From Bdellovibrio sp. (lineage in GTDB: Bacteria; Myxococcota; SpSt-1050): a stretch of DNA of 40,660 nucleotides. This document shows, piece by piece, positions 9,213 through 16,005 of this stretch. Under the pieces are notes generated by a model. That model was not told where the DNA came from. It saw only the letters and a program-made list of their open reading frames with translations, and searched no databases. The stretch spans positions 1 to 40,660 of the forward strand of contig DYEF01000040.1 of the NCBI GenBank assembly GCA_020725805.1, given 5' to 3'. Position numbers and translations under genes: made by a program. Position 1 is the first letter of the stretch, and every line of letters begins with the position of its first letter.

Positions 9213-9241
9213 TTGACAATACACTTTATACCTCATAATAT
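9213..9241 (+). promoter_or_regulatory. Strong predicted promoter of the Cys-rich secreted protein gene
   Basis: TTGACA (9213-9218), a 17-base spacer and TAATAT (9236-9241) make one of the best consensus promoters in the window. The predicted start site is near 9248, just before the ACGGAGG ribosome-binding site (9256-9262) and ATG (9268). Confidence 0.72.
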
Positions 9242-9267
9242 CCGTCAATCATCTTACGGAGGTTCTG

Positions 9268-9633
9268 ATGAAGAGATTAATTACATTACTGATTGTATTC
9301 ATCTTTGCTTTTACCGCCTTTAATCTGTATGCCGCAAAAGATGAGAATACGGCGCAAAAAGCAGAGGCGAAGTGTAACTGTGGTACAAAAGACTGCAAAT
9401 GCGGTTCAGCAGATAAAGGGTGCAACTGCTCCAGTGAAAAATGTAACTGCAAGGAGAAAAACTGCAACTGCAAAAATTCCGGAAAATGTCAGAACTGCGA
9501 CAAAAATTGTCCTCACAAATGCAAAAACAATGACGGGCATAAATGTAACTGCGGTTACTGCGGCAGCGAAAGTACAGAGACTGAAAAGGAACACGACTGC
9601 CCGCACAAAAACAAAAATTTCCCTCAGGAATAA
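9268..9633 (+). CDS. Secreted metallothionein-like Cys-rich protein with CNC repeats
   Basis: A 121-residue protein with a clear signal peptide (residues 1-22, ending LYA). The mature part has 18 cysteines in about 100 residues, mostly as CxC pairs: CNC, CKC, CNC, CNC, CNC, then CQNC, CPHKC and CNCGYC. Lys, Asn, Asp, Glu and a few His fill the gaps; aromatic residues are almost absent. This is metal-thiolate-type composition, like metallothioneins, but with an export signal, so it would act outside the cytoplasm. I recognise no named family. A near-consensus promoter and a good ACGGAGG site suggest high expression. It is the only plus-strand gene in the first 15 kb and faces queH head-on 36 bases downstream. 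Metal binding is inferred from composition; a disulfide-linked surface protein is the alternative. Confidence 0.75.
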   Translation: MKRLITLLIVFIFAFTAFNLYAAKDENTAQKAEAKCNCGTKDCKCGSADKGCNCSSEKCNCKEKNCNCKNSGKCQNCDKNCPHKCKNNDGHKCNCGYCGSESTETEKEHDCPHKNKNFPQE

Positions 9634-9669
9634 TTTATATAGAAACTTTTTAAGTTCCCGGGACAGACT

Positions 9670-10215
9670 TCAGACGGAAAATCTTTCCTTATAACTGTAT
9701 TCACATCCGCAGTAATTCTGCCTGTAGAGATTATGCTCCCTCGACAACTCACAGGACTTCCTGAATCCGTCTTTCTTCTTGAAATCCTCTTTCAGAAATA
9801 TAAGGCCATACTTTCCCGATATCATATCGCCTATCCTGAAAATCCTTTTCGAATCTTTCATCGGCGCAATTGTAAGAGTCGTTGTAAAGTATCCGATATC
9901 AAGGCTCTTTGCCTCCCTCGCACACCTGTCAAGCCTCATCGCAAAACATACATTACACCTGCTCCCGCCTTCTTTTCTGTCTTTGAGTTTATCAGTCATT
10001 TTGTACCACAAATTTACATCCGAGATATCGGAAACGAACTTCAGGTTGATATCCGAAAAGAACCTTCTTGCCTCTTTTTCCCTCTTAATCAGTTCGTCCG
10101 GGGGGAAAATATTCGGATTATAAAAGAAACCCGTTACATCATACCCTTTTTCTTTCAGAAGAAGCGCAGAATGTGTCGCACAGGGAGCACAGCAGATATG
10201 CAGCAGAATCTTCAT
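9670..10215 (-). CDS. queH: Epoxyqueuosine reductase QueH
   Basis: Reduces epoxyqueuosine to queuosine in the last step of tRNA wobble-base synthesis; non-orthologous replacement for QueG. The 181-residue sequence has the family's cysteine clusters: CCAPC at residues 8-12, GGSRCNVCF in the middle and YRQNYCGC near the end, with the NPNIFP and FTTTLT segments also typical. These cysteines hold an iron-sulfur cluster and an additional metal in characterised members. The start overlaps the ctpA stop by four bases, so it is the last gene of the ftsE-ftsX-envC-ctpA operon. No other queuosine genes are in the window. Confidence 0.93.
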   Translation of the reverse strand: MKILLHICCAPCATHSALLLKEKGYDVTGFFYNPNIFPPDELIKREKEARRFFSDINLKFVSDISDVNLWYKMTDKLKDRKEGGSRCNVCFAMRLDRCAREAKSLDIGYFTTTLTIAPMKDSKRIFRIGDMISGKYGLIFLKEDFKKKDGFRKSCELSREHNLYRQNYCGCEYSYKERFSV

Positions 10216-11498
10216 TTCGAATCCTTACTCTTGCCTTTTTTCAGATTGCTGTTCACCGCTACAATTGCCTTGAGATAGTTGTATGCCTGATAAAGAACAT
10301 TGTCATTTTCAAGGAGTTTGTTCTTCGTAAGCACTTCGTCCTGACCCTGTTTCCTCTTGTTCTTCAGATGTCGCGGGAGGTCCTTCTCCTTTAAAGATTC
10401 TTCCTTCTTCTCCTCTTTCTTCTCTGCTGCAACCTCATTTATCTCTATATCCGGGATAATCCCGACCTCCTGAATCGCCTTTTTTGAAGGTGTAAAATAT
10501 CTGGCTATAGTCAGTTTCAGCGCCGATTTATCTTCGAGTTCCAGTATTGTCTGGACTGACCCCTTACCGAAAGTGCTCGTTCCGGCAATAACCGCCCTCT
10601 TATGGTCCTGAAGGGCACCTGCCACAATCTCGGACGCAGAGGCACTCCCCGAATTTACAAGACAGAGCATAGGATAATCGGGCTGGGTATCATCAGGATG
10701 AGCCATCTCTGCCTCATACTCCTCCTTCTTCCCCCGTCCCTGCGTATACACAATCACACCTTCCGGTATAAAGAAATCTGCGACACGGACCGACTGTTCG
10801 AAGAGTCCGCCCGGATTATTCCTCAGGTCCAGAATAAGCCCCTTCAGTTCCCCGCCAGCCTTCTCCGTTATCTGCTTAATGGCCTCCCTCATCTGAACAT
10901 ACGTCTTGTCCTGAAAGCTGGATATCCGCACATATCCGATACCTCCGTCAAACAGGTCGGAGGAGACAGACTGCATTCTGATTCTTTCCCTGATAAGCTT
11001 AACGGTAATCAGGTCAACAAGCGGTTTTCTCTTTATTCTGAGCGTTACCTCCGACCCCACAGGGCCCTTGAGCATCTTGTTTACCTCATCAACAGTTATC
11101 TTTCTGGAAAGGAACTTGTCATCTATCTGAACAATTACATCCCCGTTCTTTATACCGGCATTAAAGGCAGGAGAATCATCTAATGCCGAAACGACGATCA
11201 CCTCACTCTCCTTGATAGTAATCTCCACTCCGATACCGGCATATTCACCGGTGGTCCCTTCCCTGATACTTACATACTGTTCTGGAGTCAGAAAGGCCGA
11301 ATGGGGGTCCAGTACATCTATCATCCCCTGAATGGCCGCATATACAAGTTTCTCGTCCGGGATATCCTCTACATAACTGTTTTTAATATATGAATAGACC
11401 TGTGAAAAGACTGACAGCTTTTTATAAACAATGTCCGTCCCCTTTGCTGCCATTAGAATCAGAATGGAAAATACCAGCAAAACACTGATTTTCTTCAT
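10212..11498 (-). CDS. ctpA: Carboxyl-terminal processing protease, S41 family
   Basis: Periplasmic serine protease that trims C-terminal tails. An N-terminal signal or anchor (residues 1-20) precedes a PDZ domain (about 87-160) and the S41 catalytic domain. The nucleophile lies in SASASE (285-290) and the general base is Lys312 in STFGKGSVQ, the Ser-Lys dyad of the family. The tail after about residue 356 is rich in Lys and Glu and looks disordered. The start is 15 bases downstream of envC. In other bacteria such proteases control peptidoglycan hydrolases or their regulators, which suits this position next to envC, but the substrate is unknown. Confidence 0.94.
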   Translation of the reverse strand: MKKISVLLVFSILILMAAKGTDIVYKKLSVFSQVYSYIKNSYVEDIPDEKLVYAAIQGMIDVLDPHSAFLTPEQYVSIREGTTGEYAGIGVEITIKESEVIVVSALDDSPAFNAGIKNGDVIVQIDDKFLSRKITVDEVNKMLKGPVGSEVTLRIKRKPLVDLITVKLIRERIRMQSVSSDLFDGGIGYVRISSFQDKTYVQMREAIKQITEKAGGELKGLILDLRNNPGGLFEQSVRVADFFIPEGVIVYTQGRGKKEEYEAEMAHPDDTQPDYPMLCLVNSGSASASEIVAGALQDHKRAVIAGTSTFGKGSVQTILELEDKSALKLTIARYFTPSKKAIQEVGIIPDIEINEVAAEKKEEKKEESLKEKDLPRHLKNKRKQGQDEVLTKNKLLENDNVLYQAYNYLKAIVAVNSNLKKGKSKDSK

Positions 11499-11513
11499 CT
11501 CAAAGCCTCCGTT

Positions 11514-12599
11514 CTATTTGATATAATTCATCGGGTCAACCGCCTTGCCGTTTTTGCGCAGTTCAAAATAGAGAATCACACCCTCGTTCGAACCTGTATC
11601 TCCGACAAATCCTATAATATCCCTCTCCTTTACAATATCGCCCTTTGAGACCTCCGCCCTTGCAAGATGCGAATAGACCGAGATAAAACCCTGTGAGTGC
11701 TCCAGAATCACTGTATTCCCGAACCCCTTCAGCCAGCCCGAAAAGAGAACCTTTGCATCCGAGACGGCATAAACCTCTGACAGAAACGGTGCCTTAATTA
11801 TTATGCCGCGCGAAAATTTCTCGAGATTCATACTCTCATCATAATATCCTCCATACTCTCTTAAGACATCTCCCTGTCTTACCGGCCAGATAATACTGAA
11901 AGCAGACACTCTTTCCCCTGAATCCTCCTTTTCTGATGCAACGTTACCACGCTTTGTTACCTCATCTATCTTCTTGACCGACTCCTCTTTTGCTGACATC
12001 AAGAGCCTCTTTTCCTCCTTACCGGTCTTTACCAGATTACTGTTTTTGATCTCCATAAACTGATATATCTCTCCTATCTTCCTGTCCAGCACCTGCTTTG
12101 CCTGAACTGATTTGGCGAGCCTTGAATTCAGTTCGTCAGCCTGTTGCCTGTACTCCTCATTCAGAACCGCTATCTTCTGCAGATTTTCATCATATTTCGA
12201 GATAAGACTCTTTATATACTCACCATATCTTATGTTCTTTGTCTCGATATCCTTCAGTAAAAAATGATTCAGTTTCTTCTCCAGACTGATAAAGTACAGG
12301 ACTTTTATAATATTACTGATTTCCTGCCTGATATCATCTGAAGTCTTCTTGTTCTTTTCGATCTTGAGCTTAATGTTTTCAATCTCCTTTTCAAGAGAGA
12401 TAATCTCGGATTTTATTCTTCCGGCTTCATCTTCGAGACGAATCAGCTCCTTCTCCGCCTTTTCGTATTCCTTGTACTCCTTAGCATACAGTTCCCCGCC
12501 GAAAAGGATTGATACAGCACCAGTTTTCAGAATACCAAAGGATATCACTGCAAACACGGTAAGAAAGCTTCGTATTGTATTACAAACTTTCTTCCTCAT
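11514..12599 (-). CDS. envC: EnvC-like murein hydrolase activator with degenerate LytM domain
   Basis: Predicted periplasmic partner of FtsEX that switches on septal cell-wall amidases. A basic N-terminus with a hydrophobic segment (about 8-35) ends near LYA. A long coiled coil (about 40-205) is followed by a C-terminal M23/LytM domain (about 255-361). The zinc ligands of active M23 enzymes are lost: the HxGxD segment reads SRGII, and the final HLHFE reads ILYFE; only YSHL keeps its histidine. This is what activators such as EnvC look like, not endopeptidases. It overlaps ftsX by 20 bases. Confidence 0.88.
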   Translation of the reverse strand: MRKKVCNTIRSFLTVFAVISFGILKTGAVSILFGGELYAKEYKEYEKAEKELIRLEDEAGRIKSEIISLEKEIENIKLKIEKNKKTSDDIRQEISNIIKVLYFISLEKKLNHFLLKDIETKNIRYGEYIKSLISKYDENLQKIAVLNEEYRQQADELNSRLAKSVQAKQVLDRKIGEIYQFMEIKNSNLVKTGKEEKRLLMSAKEESVKKIDEVTKRGNVASEKEDSGERVSAFSIIWPVRQGDVLREYGGYYDESMNLEKFSRGIIIKAPFLSEVYAVSDAKVLFSGWLKGFGNTVILEHSQGFISVYSHLARAEVSKGDIVKERDIIGFVGDTGSNEGVILYFELRKNGKAVDPMNYIK

Positions 12600-13491
12600 A
12601 AAGCCCTCTGATAAATCTGTTAATAAATCTTACAACCCCGAAAAGACCCGACATTACAAGAATGGCATAAATAAGCAATGTGTCCTTCCCGTCAATCATT
12701 ACCGGGGTATAGGAGAATATTCCGGCATCAAGGACCTTCCGGGCATACGGGAATACCGCGGCCGCACCCGCATAGGCAATAAGAACCCCGAGGAAAAAAC
12801 CTATGCTTATTACCACCATTCCCTCGATGATATACGGAATCTTGATATCGAGCGAGTCTCCGCCCAGAAGTTCTATCAGTTCAATCTCACCTCTTCTGTT
12901 GTTATTCAGATTCAGTCCTATCGTATTGGAAAGGATATAAAACGAAGAGATGCACACAATAAGCAGTATTATCCCCTTGAAGTATACGGAATACTTCTTG
13001 ATTCTGAAAGAGAGCTCCATAAGGTCAGAATTTACCCTCATCTCCTTGAATGCCGCGATCTTACCCAGTTCTTCTCTGAACCGATCGTAATCCTTCCTTT
13101 CAACAGTTCTAAAAAACCGTATTTCATACAGGTGGGGCAGGAGTTTTACAGGGTCTATATCAGCCGCTGCCGAGGATAGCGAGAAAGCCTTTTTCAGTTC
13201 TTCGTATGCCTCGTCAGGAGATATATATCTCGAATGCTCAATAACCCTCTGTGCTGAAAGAAAATTTCCTGTCTTTTTAATATCCTCTTCGGTTGCTGAA
13301 TCGCGGAGAATTACCGCGGCTGAGTTTTCGGAGACGAGCCTGTCGACAAACTCCAGCACATTCTCAACAATAAAGAGCAGAAGAACCGAGAAGAAGCTGA
13401 CAACAGCGACATTGATGACCGAACTGAAATTATTCCGCCTGTTCCTGAGAAAATTGACCATCGCCCTTTTGAAGAAGAAGGTGCTTCTCAT
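12580..13491 (-). CDS. ftsX: Cell division protein FtsX
   Basis: Inner-membrane component of FtsEX, which passes the ATPase signal to periplasmic EnvC during division. The 303 residues give the family topology: a short basic cytoplasmic start, one helix at about 22-45, a periplasmic domain (about 46-170), and three further helices near 172-195, 225-252 and 272-292. It overlaps ftsE by four bases upstream and envC by 20 bases downstream, so all three are translationally coupled. Sequence conservation in FtsX is low; the call relies on topology and on the adjacent ftsE and envC. Confidence 0.92.
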   Translation of the reverse strand: MRSTFFFKRAMVNFLRNRRNNFSSVINVAVVSFFSVLLLFIVENVLEFVDRLVSENSAAVILRDSATEEDIKKTGNFLSAQRVIEHSRYISPDEAYEELKKAFSLSSAAADIDPVKLLPHLYEIRFFRTVERKDYDRFREELGKIAAFKEMRVNSDLMELSFRIKKYSVYFKGIILLIVCISSFYILSNTIGLNLNNNRRGEIELIELLGGDSLDIKIPYIIEGMVVISIGFFLGVLIAYAGAAAVFPYARKVLDAGIFSYTPVMIDGKDTLLIYAILVMSGLFGVVRFINRFIRGLYEEESL

Positions 13492-14144
13492 CTCTCCTCT
13501 ATCCTTCCTTCCCTCAGAAAGAGGACGGGCTTACTGTACCTCTTTATCATCTCTGTATTATGTGTCGCAACAATAACAGTCGTCCCTCTTGTATTCATAT
13601 CGACCAGCATATTCATTATCTCGAGAGCCCTTTCATAATCAAGATTACCGGTTGGTTCGTCTGCAATCAGAAGATTCGGATTCTTGACAATAGCCCTTGC
13701 AATACCTATCCTCTGCTGTTCACCTCCCGAAAGCTGCGGAGGAAATTTTTCCGTCTTATGAACGAGCCCCACATAGTCCAGTGCCGAAAACACCCTCTGT
13801 CTTATCCTGAATTCAGGCTCCTTGCTGATATATAGCGGCAGGGCAACATTCTCGTAAACGTTGAGATAAGGTATGAGTTTGAAATCCTGAAAGACAACAC
13901 CGATATGTCTTCTCAGTTCCTCAAGCTCTCTTCTTTTGAGATGAAGGGTATTCTTATCGTCAATCAGGAGCTGCCCTGACGAAGGAAACTCCCTCAGATA
14001 AATCAGTTTCAGAAGCGTCGATTTTCCGGCACCGGAAGGTCCTGTAACAAACAGAAAATCTCCCTTATCTATCTTCAGATTTATATCAATCAGTGCAGAC
14101 TGGTTACCCTGATAGTATTTGTAAATATGAAATGCCCGTATCAT
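13488..14144 (-). CDS. ftsE: Cell division ATP-binding protein FtsE
   Basis: ABC ATPase of the FtsEX complex. Walker A GPSGAGKS (35-42), the Q-loop in VVFQDFKL, signature LSGGEQQR (138-145), Walker B LLIADEP (158-164) and switch His195 are all present. At 218 residues it has the FtsE length, and QDFKLIPYLNVYENVALPL is very typical. No strong Shine-Dalgarno sequence precedes the ATG. It leads the ftsE-ftsX-envC-ctpA-queH operon, with a likely promoter at 14180-14206. Confidence 0.95.
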   Translation of the reverse strand: MIRAFHIYKYYQGNQSALIDINLKIDKGDFLFVTGPSGAGKSTLLKLIYLREFPSSGQLLIDDKNTLHLKRRELEELRRHIGVVFQDFKLIPYLNVYENVALPLYISKEPEFRIRQRVFSALDYVGLVHKTEKFPPQLSGGEQQRIGIARAIVKNPNLLIADEPTGNLDYERALEIMNMLVDMNTRGTTVIVATHNTEMIKRYSKPVLFLREGRIEER

Positions 14145-14179
14145 AAGATTACCGCTACCAGAAATAACACAAGCGTATT

Positions 14180-14206
14180 TTTATATCAAACTAATTTTTC
14201 GTTCAA
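14180..14206 (-). promoter_or_regulatory. Possible promoter of the ftsE operon
   Basis: On the minus strand TTGAAC (14201-14206) and TATAAA (14180-14185) are 15 bases apart, shorter than the usual 17. The good -10 box and the position 36 bases upstream of ftsE are the main support. Confidence 0.4.
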
Positions 14207-14225
14207 ATCGGCAGAAAGTCCGCAA

Positions 14226-15200
14226 TTACCATCCCAGCACATATGCAAACATAAGGGGTGCTACAATAGTAGCATCACTCTCGATTATGAATTTGGGAGT
14301 ATCGACACCAAGCTTACCCCATGTAATCTTCTCGTTGGGGACCGCCCCGCTGTATGAACCATACGAGGTTGTCGAGTCACTTATCTGACAGAAGTAGGAC
14401 CAGAGCGGGACATCCTCCCATCCGAGGTCCTGATACATCATAGGGACCACACAAATCGGGAAATCTCCTGCAATTCCTCCGCCTATCTGAAAGAACCCCA
14501 CTCCCTTACCACCGGAATTCTTTCTGTACCAGTCGGCAAGCCATATCATATATTCAATGCCTGATTTTACAATTGAAGGCTTTAACTCCTTCTTTATGCA
14601 GTATGATGCAAAAATATTTCCGATCGTCGAGTCTTCCCATCCCGGGACCACAATCGGAAGATTCTTTTCGGCCGCCGCAAGCATCCAGCTGTTTTTCGGG
14701 TCGATTTCATAATACTGTTTCAGTTCACCGCCTCTTAATATCTGATACATATATTCGTGAGGAAAGAACCGTTTCCCCGACTTCTCTGCCTTAAGCCAGT
14801 ATTTAATCAGGTGTTTCTGCAGTCTTCTGAAGGCCTCCTCCTCCGGTATGCAGGTATCCGTAACACGGTTGTAATGGTCATCCAGAAGTTCCTTCTCCAT
14901 CTCTGCGGTAAAATATCTGTACCCGGGCACCCTCTTATAGTGTGAGTGGGCAACCAGATTCATAATATCCTCTTCGAGATTGGCACCTGTGCAGGAAATT
15001 ATCTGAACCTTGTCTCTCCTTATCATTTCCGCGAGGGATATCCCGAGTTCTGCCGTTGACATAGCACCGGCGAGTGTAATCATCATCTTTCCCCCGCTTT
15101 CAATATGTCTTTTATAGGCCTTTGCAGCATCCACAAGCGTTGCAGCATTAAAATGCAGATAATGTTTTTCGATAAACCGGGAAATATTTCCTTTTTTCAT
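14226..15200 (-). CDS. Deoxyhypusine synthase-like protein (possible homospermidine synthase)
   Basis: Homologue of deoxyhypusine synthase, an NAD- and spermidine-dependent enzyme that in eukaryotes and archaea modifies eIF5A. Bacteria lack that target, and bacterial homologues are thought to make homospermidine or related polyamines by the same aminobutyl transfer. The C-terminal signature is intact: SGAVPNEKITWGK, whose lysine (residue 296) matches the catalytic lysine that carries the aminobutyl group, then SDATIVAPL. The glycine-rich IGGGIAGDFPI matches the NAD-site region. The frame extends 25 residues upstream, but I chose the ATG at 15200 because AAAGGAAC precedes it and the longer form overlaps the promoter. 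Length is 324 residues. No other polyamine gene is adjacent. Confidence 0.85.
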   Translation of the reverse strand: MKKGNISRFIEKHYLHFNAATLVDAAKAYKRHIESGGKMMITLAGAMSTAELGISLAEMIRRDKVQIISCTGANLEEDIMNLVAHSHYKRVPGYRYFTAEMEKELLDDHYNRVTDTCIPEEEAFRRLQKHLIKYWLKAEKSGKRFFPHEYMYQILRGGELKQYYEIDPKNSWMLAAAEKNLPIVVPGWEDSTIGNIFASYCIKKELKPSIVKSGIEYMIWLADWYRKNSGGKGVGFFQIGGGIAGDFPICVVPMMYQDLGWEDVPLWSYFCQISDSTTSYGSYSGAVPNEKITWGKLGVDTPKFIIESDATIVAPLMFAYVLGW

Positions 15201-15246
15201 ACGTCGTTCCTTTCGAAAATAAATTAAGTAACAAAAACAGAAAAAT

Positions 15247-15275
15247 TTTATAATTAACAGCTTCTTTGTTGTCAA
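15247..15275 (-). promoter_or_regulatory. Predicted promoter of the deoxyhypusine synthase-like gene
   Basis: On the minus strand TTGACA (15270-15275), a 17-base spacer and TATAAA (15247-15252) form a near-consensus promoter with a leader of about 40 bases. This promoter is the reason for rejecting the longer protein start. Confidence 0.72.
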
Positions 15276-15378
15276 GTAATTTATCGGTTAAATGAATATA
15301 TAACTGCGACGTAATGCATGCTAAATTTTCAAAAGCAAAGTCCTGTTCTGCCCATATTTTAAAGATATTAGTTTTACC

Positions 15379-15406
15379 TTGACAAAATTTACATTAGGGG
15401 ATAAAA
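15379..15406 (+). promoter_or_regulatory. Possible promoter of the lipoprotein/tail-fibre pair
   Basis: TTGACA (15379-15384) with a 16-base spacer to ATAAAA (15401-15406). The -35 box is perfect and the -10 box weak. It lies in the 262-base divergent intergenic region (15201-15462), which otherwise holds only AT-rich DNA. Confidence 0.4.
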
Positions 15407-15462
15407 ACAAATCAGAAATGGTTGTGTAACTTAGTTTATATTAGAAAATTCAGGAGGATACA

Positions 15463-15987
15463 ATGAAGGCATATAGGGAATCATTATTTGTAGCGGTTGT
15501 TGTAATTATCCTTTTGGTACTTTATTCCTGTTCATCGGACACCTCGGGGGCAAGCTGTGAAACCGACCAGCAGTGCCCGAGCGGTCAGTACTGCGGTGAA
15601 GACAAGATATGCCATAAAGGTTCAAAGCCTCTAAAAGATGCAGGTATTGATGCCGGGTCTGATGCGGGAAAAGACGCTGGAAAGGATGCCGGAAAGGACG
15701 TGGAATCTGACACTATTTCTGATATACAGGATGACATTCAGGAAGATGTCTTTACTGATGCGGGCGAAGATGCCGGAACAGATGTTTTGGATGATGTTTC
15801 AACGGATGTTTCGGAAGATACGGGAAATGATGTTACTATGAACGTCTTTATCCCCTCGGTATACGATATGGCTGCCGGAACAGTTAAAGCCGGCGATTAT
15901 ACAGTCAAAGCAATAACAGGCACAAGTGCCAGAACTGTAATAGATGCAAAGGACGTAAAAAATTATAGCACCAAAAAATCCAAATAA
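15463..15987 (+). CDS. Asp-Ala-Gly repeat lipoprotein
   Basis: A 174-residue predicted lipoprotein. A hydrophobic segment ends in the lipobox LYSC (Cys23). The mature N-terminus has a small Cys module, CETDQQCPSGQYCGEDKIC, of a type common in Myxococcota surface proteins. An acidic low-complexity stretch follows (about 58-128), made of DAG-K/DAG-S tetrapeptides and then Asp-Val/Asp-Ile repeats, and ends in a short non-repetitive domain (about 125-174). Residue +2 after the lipid cysteine is Ser, not Asp, which by the enterobacterial rule favours sorting to the outer membrane. CAGGAGG precedes the ATG. The next gene starts 18 bases downstream, so the two probably form a bicistron. No enzymatic function is visible. 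Confidence 0.78.
   Translation: MKAYRESLFVAVVVIILLVLYSCSSDTSGASCETDQQCPSGQYCGEDKICHKGSKPLKDAGIDAGSDAGKDAGKDAGKDVESDTISDIQDDIQEDVFTDAGEDAGTDVLDDVSTDVSEDTGNDVTMNVFIPSVYDMAAGTVKAGDYTVKAITGTSARTVIDAKDVKNYSTKKSK
15637..15696 (+). repeat. Five 12-base tandem repeats coding DAGx
   Basis: Five consecutive units of the pattern GAYGCNGGNNNN (best form GATGCCGGAAAG) encode the DAGI/DAGS/DAGK tetrapeptides. The units differ mainly at third positions, so this is an older repeat kept for its protein sequence, though copy number could still change by slippage without a frameshift. Confidence 0.75.
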
Positions 15988-16005
15988 TGAAAAAGGAGGA
16001 TTAAA

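Noticed and set aside
9293-9694. Second-frame open reading frame within the Cys-rich gene
   Set aside because: It shadows the CNC-repeat gene; the real frame has the signal peptide, ribosome-binding site and promoter.
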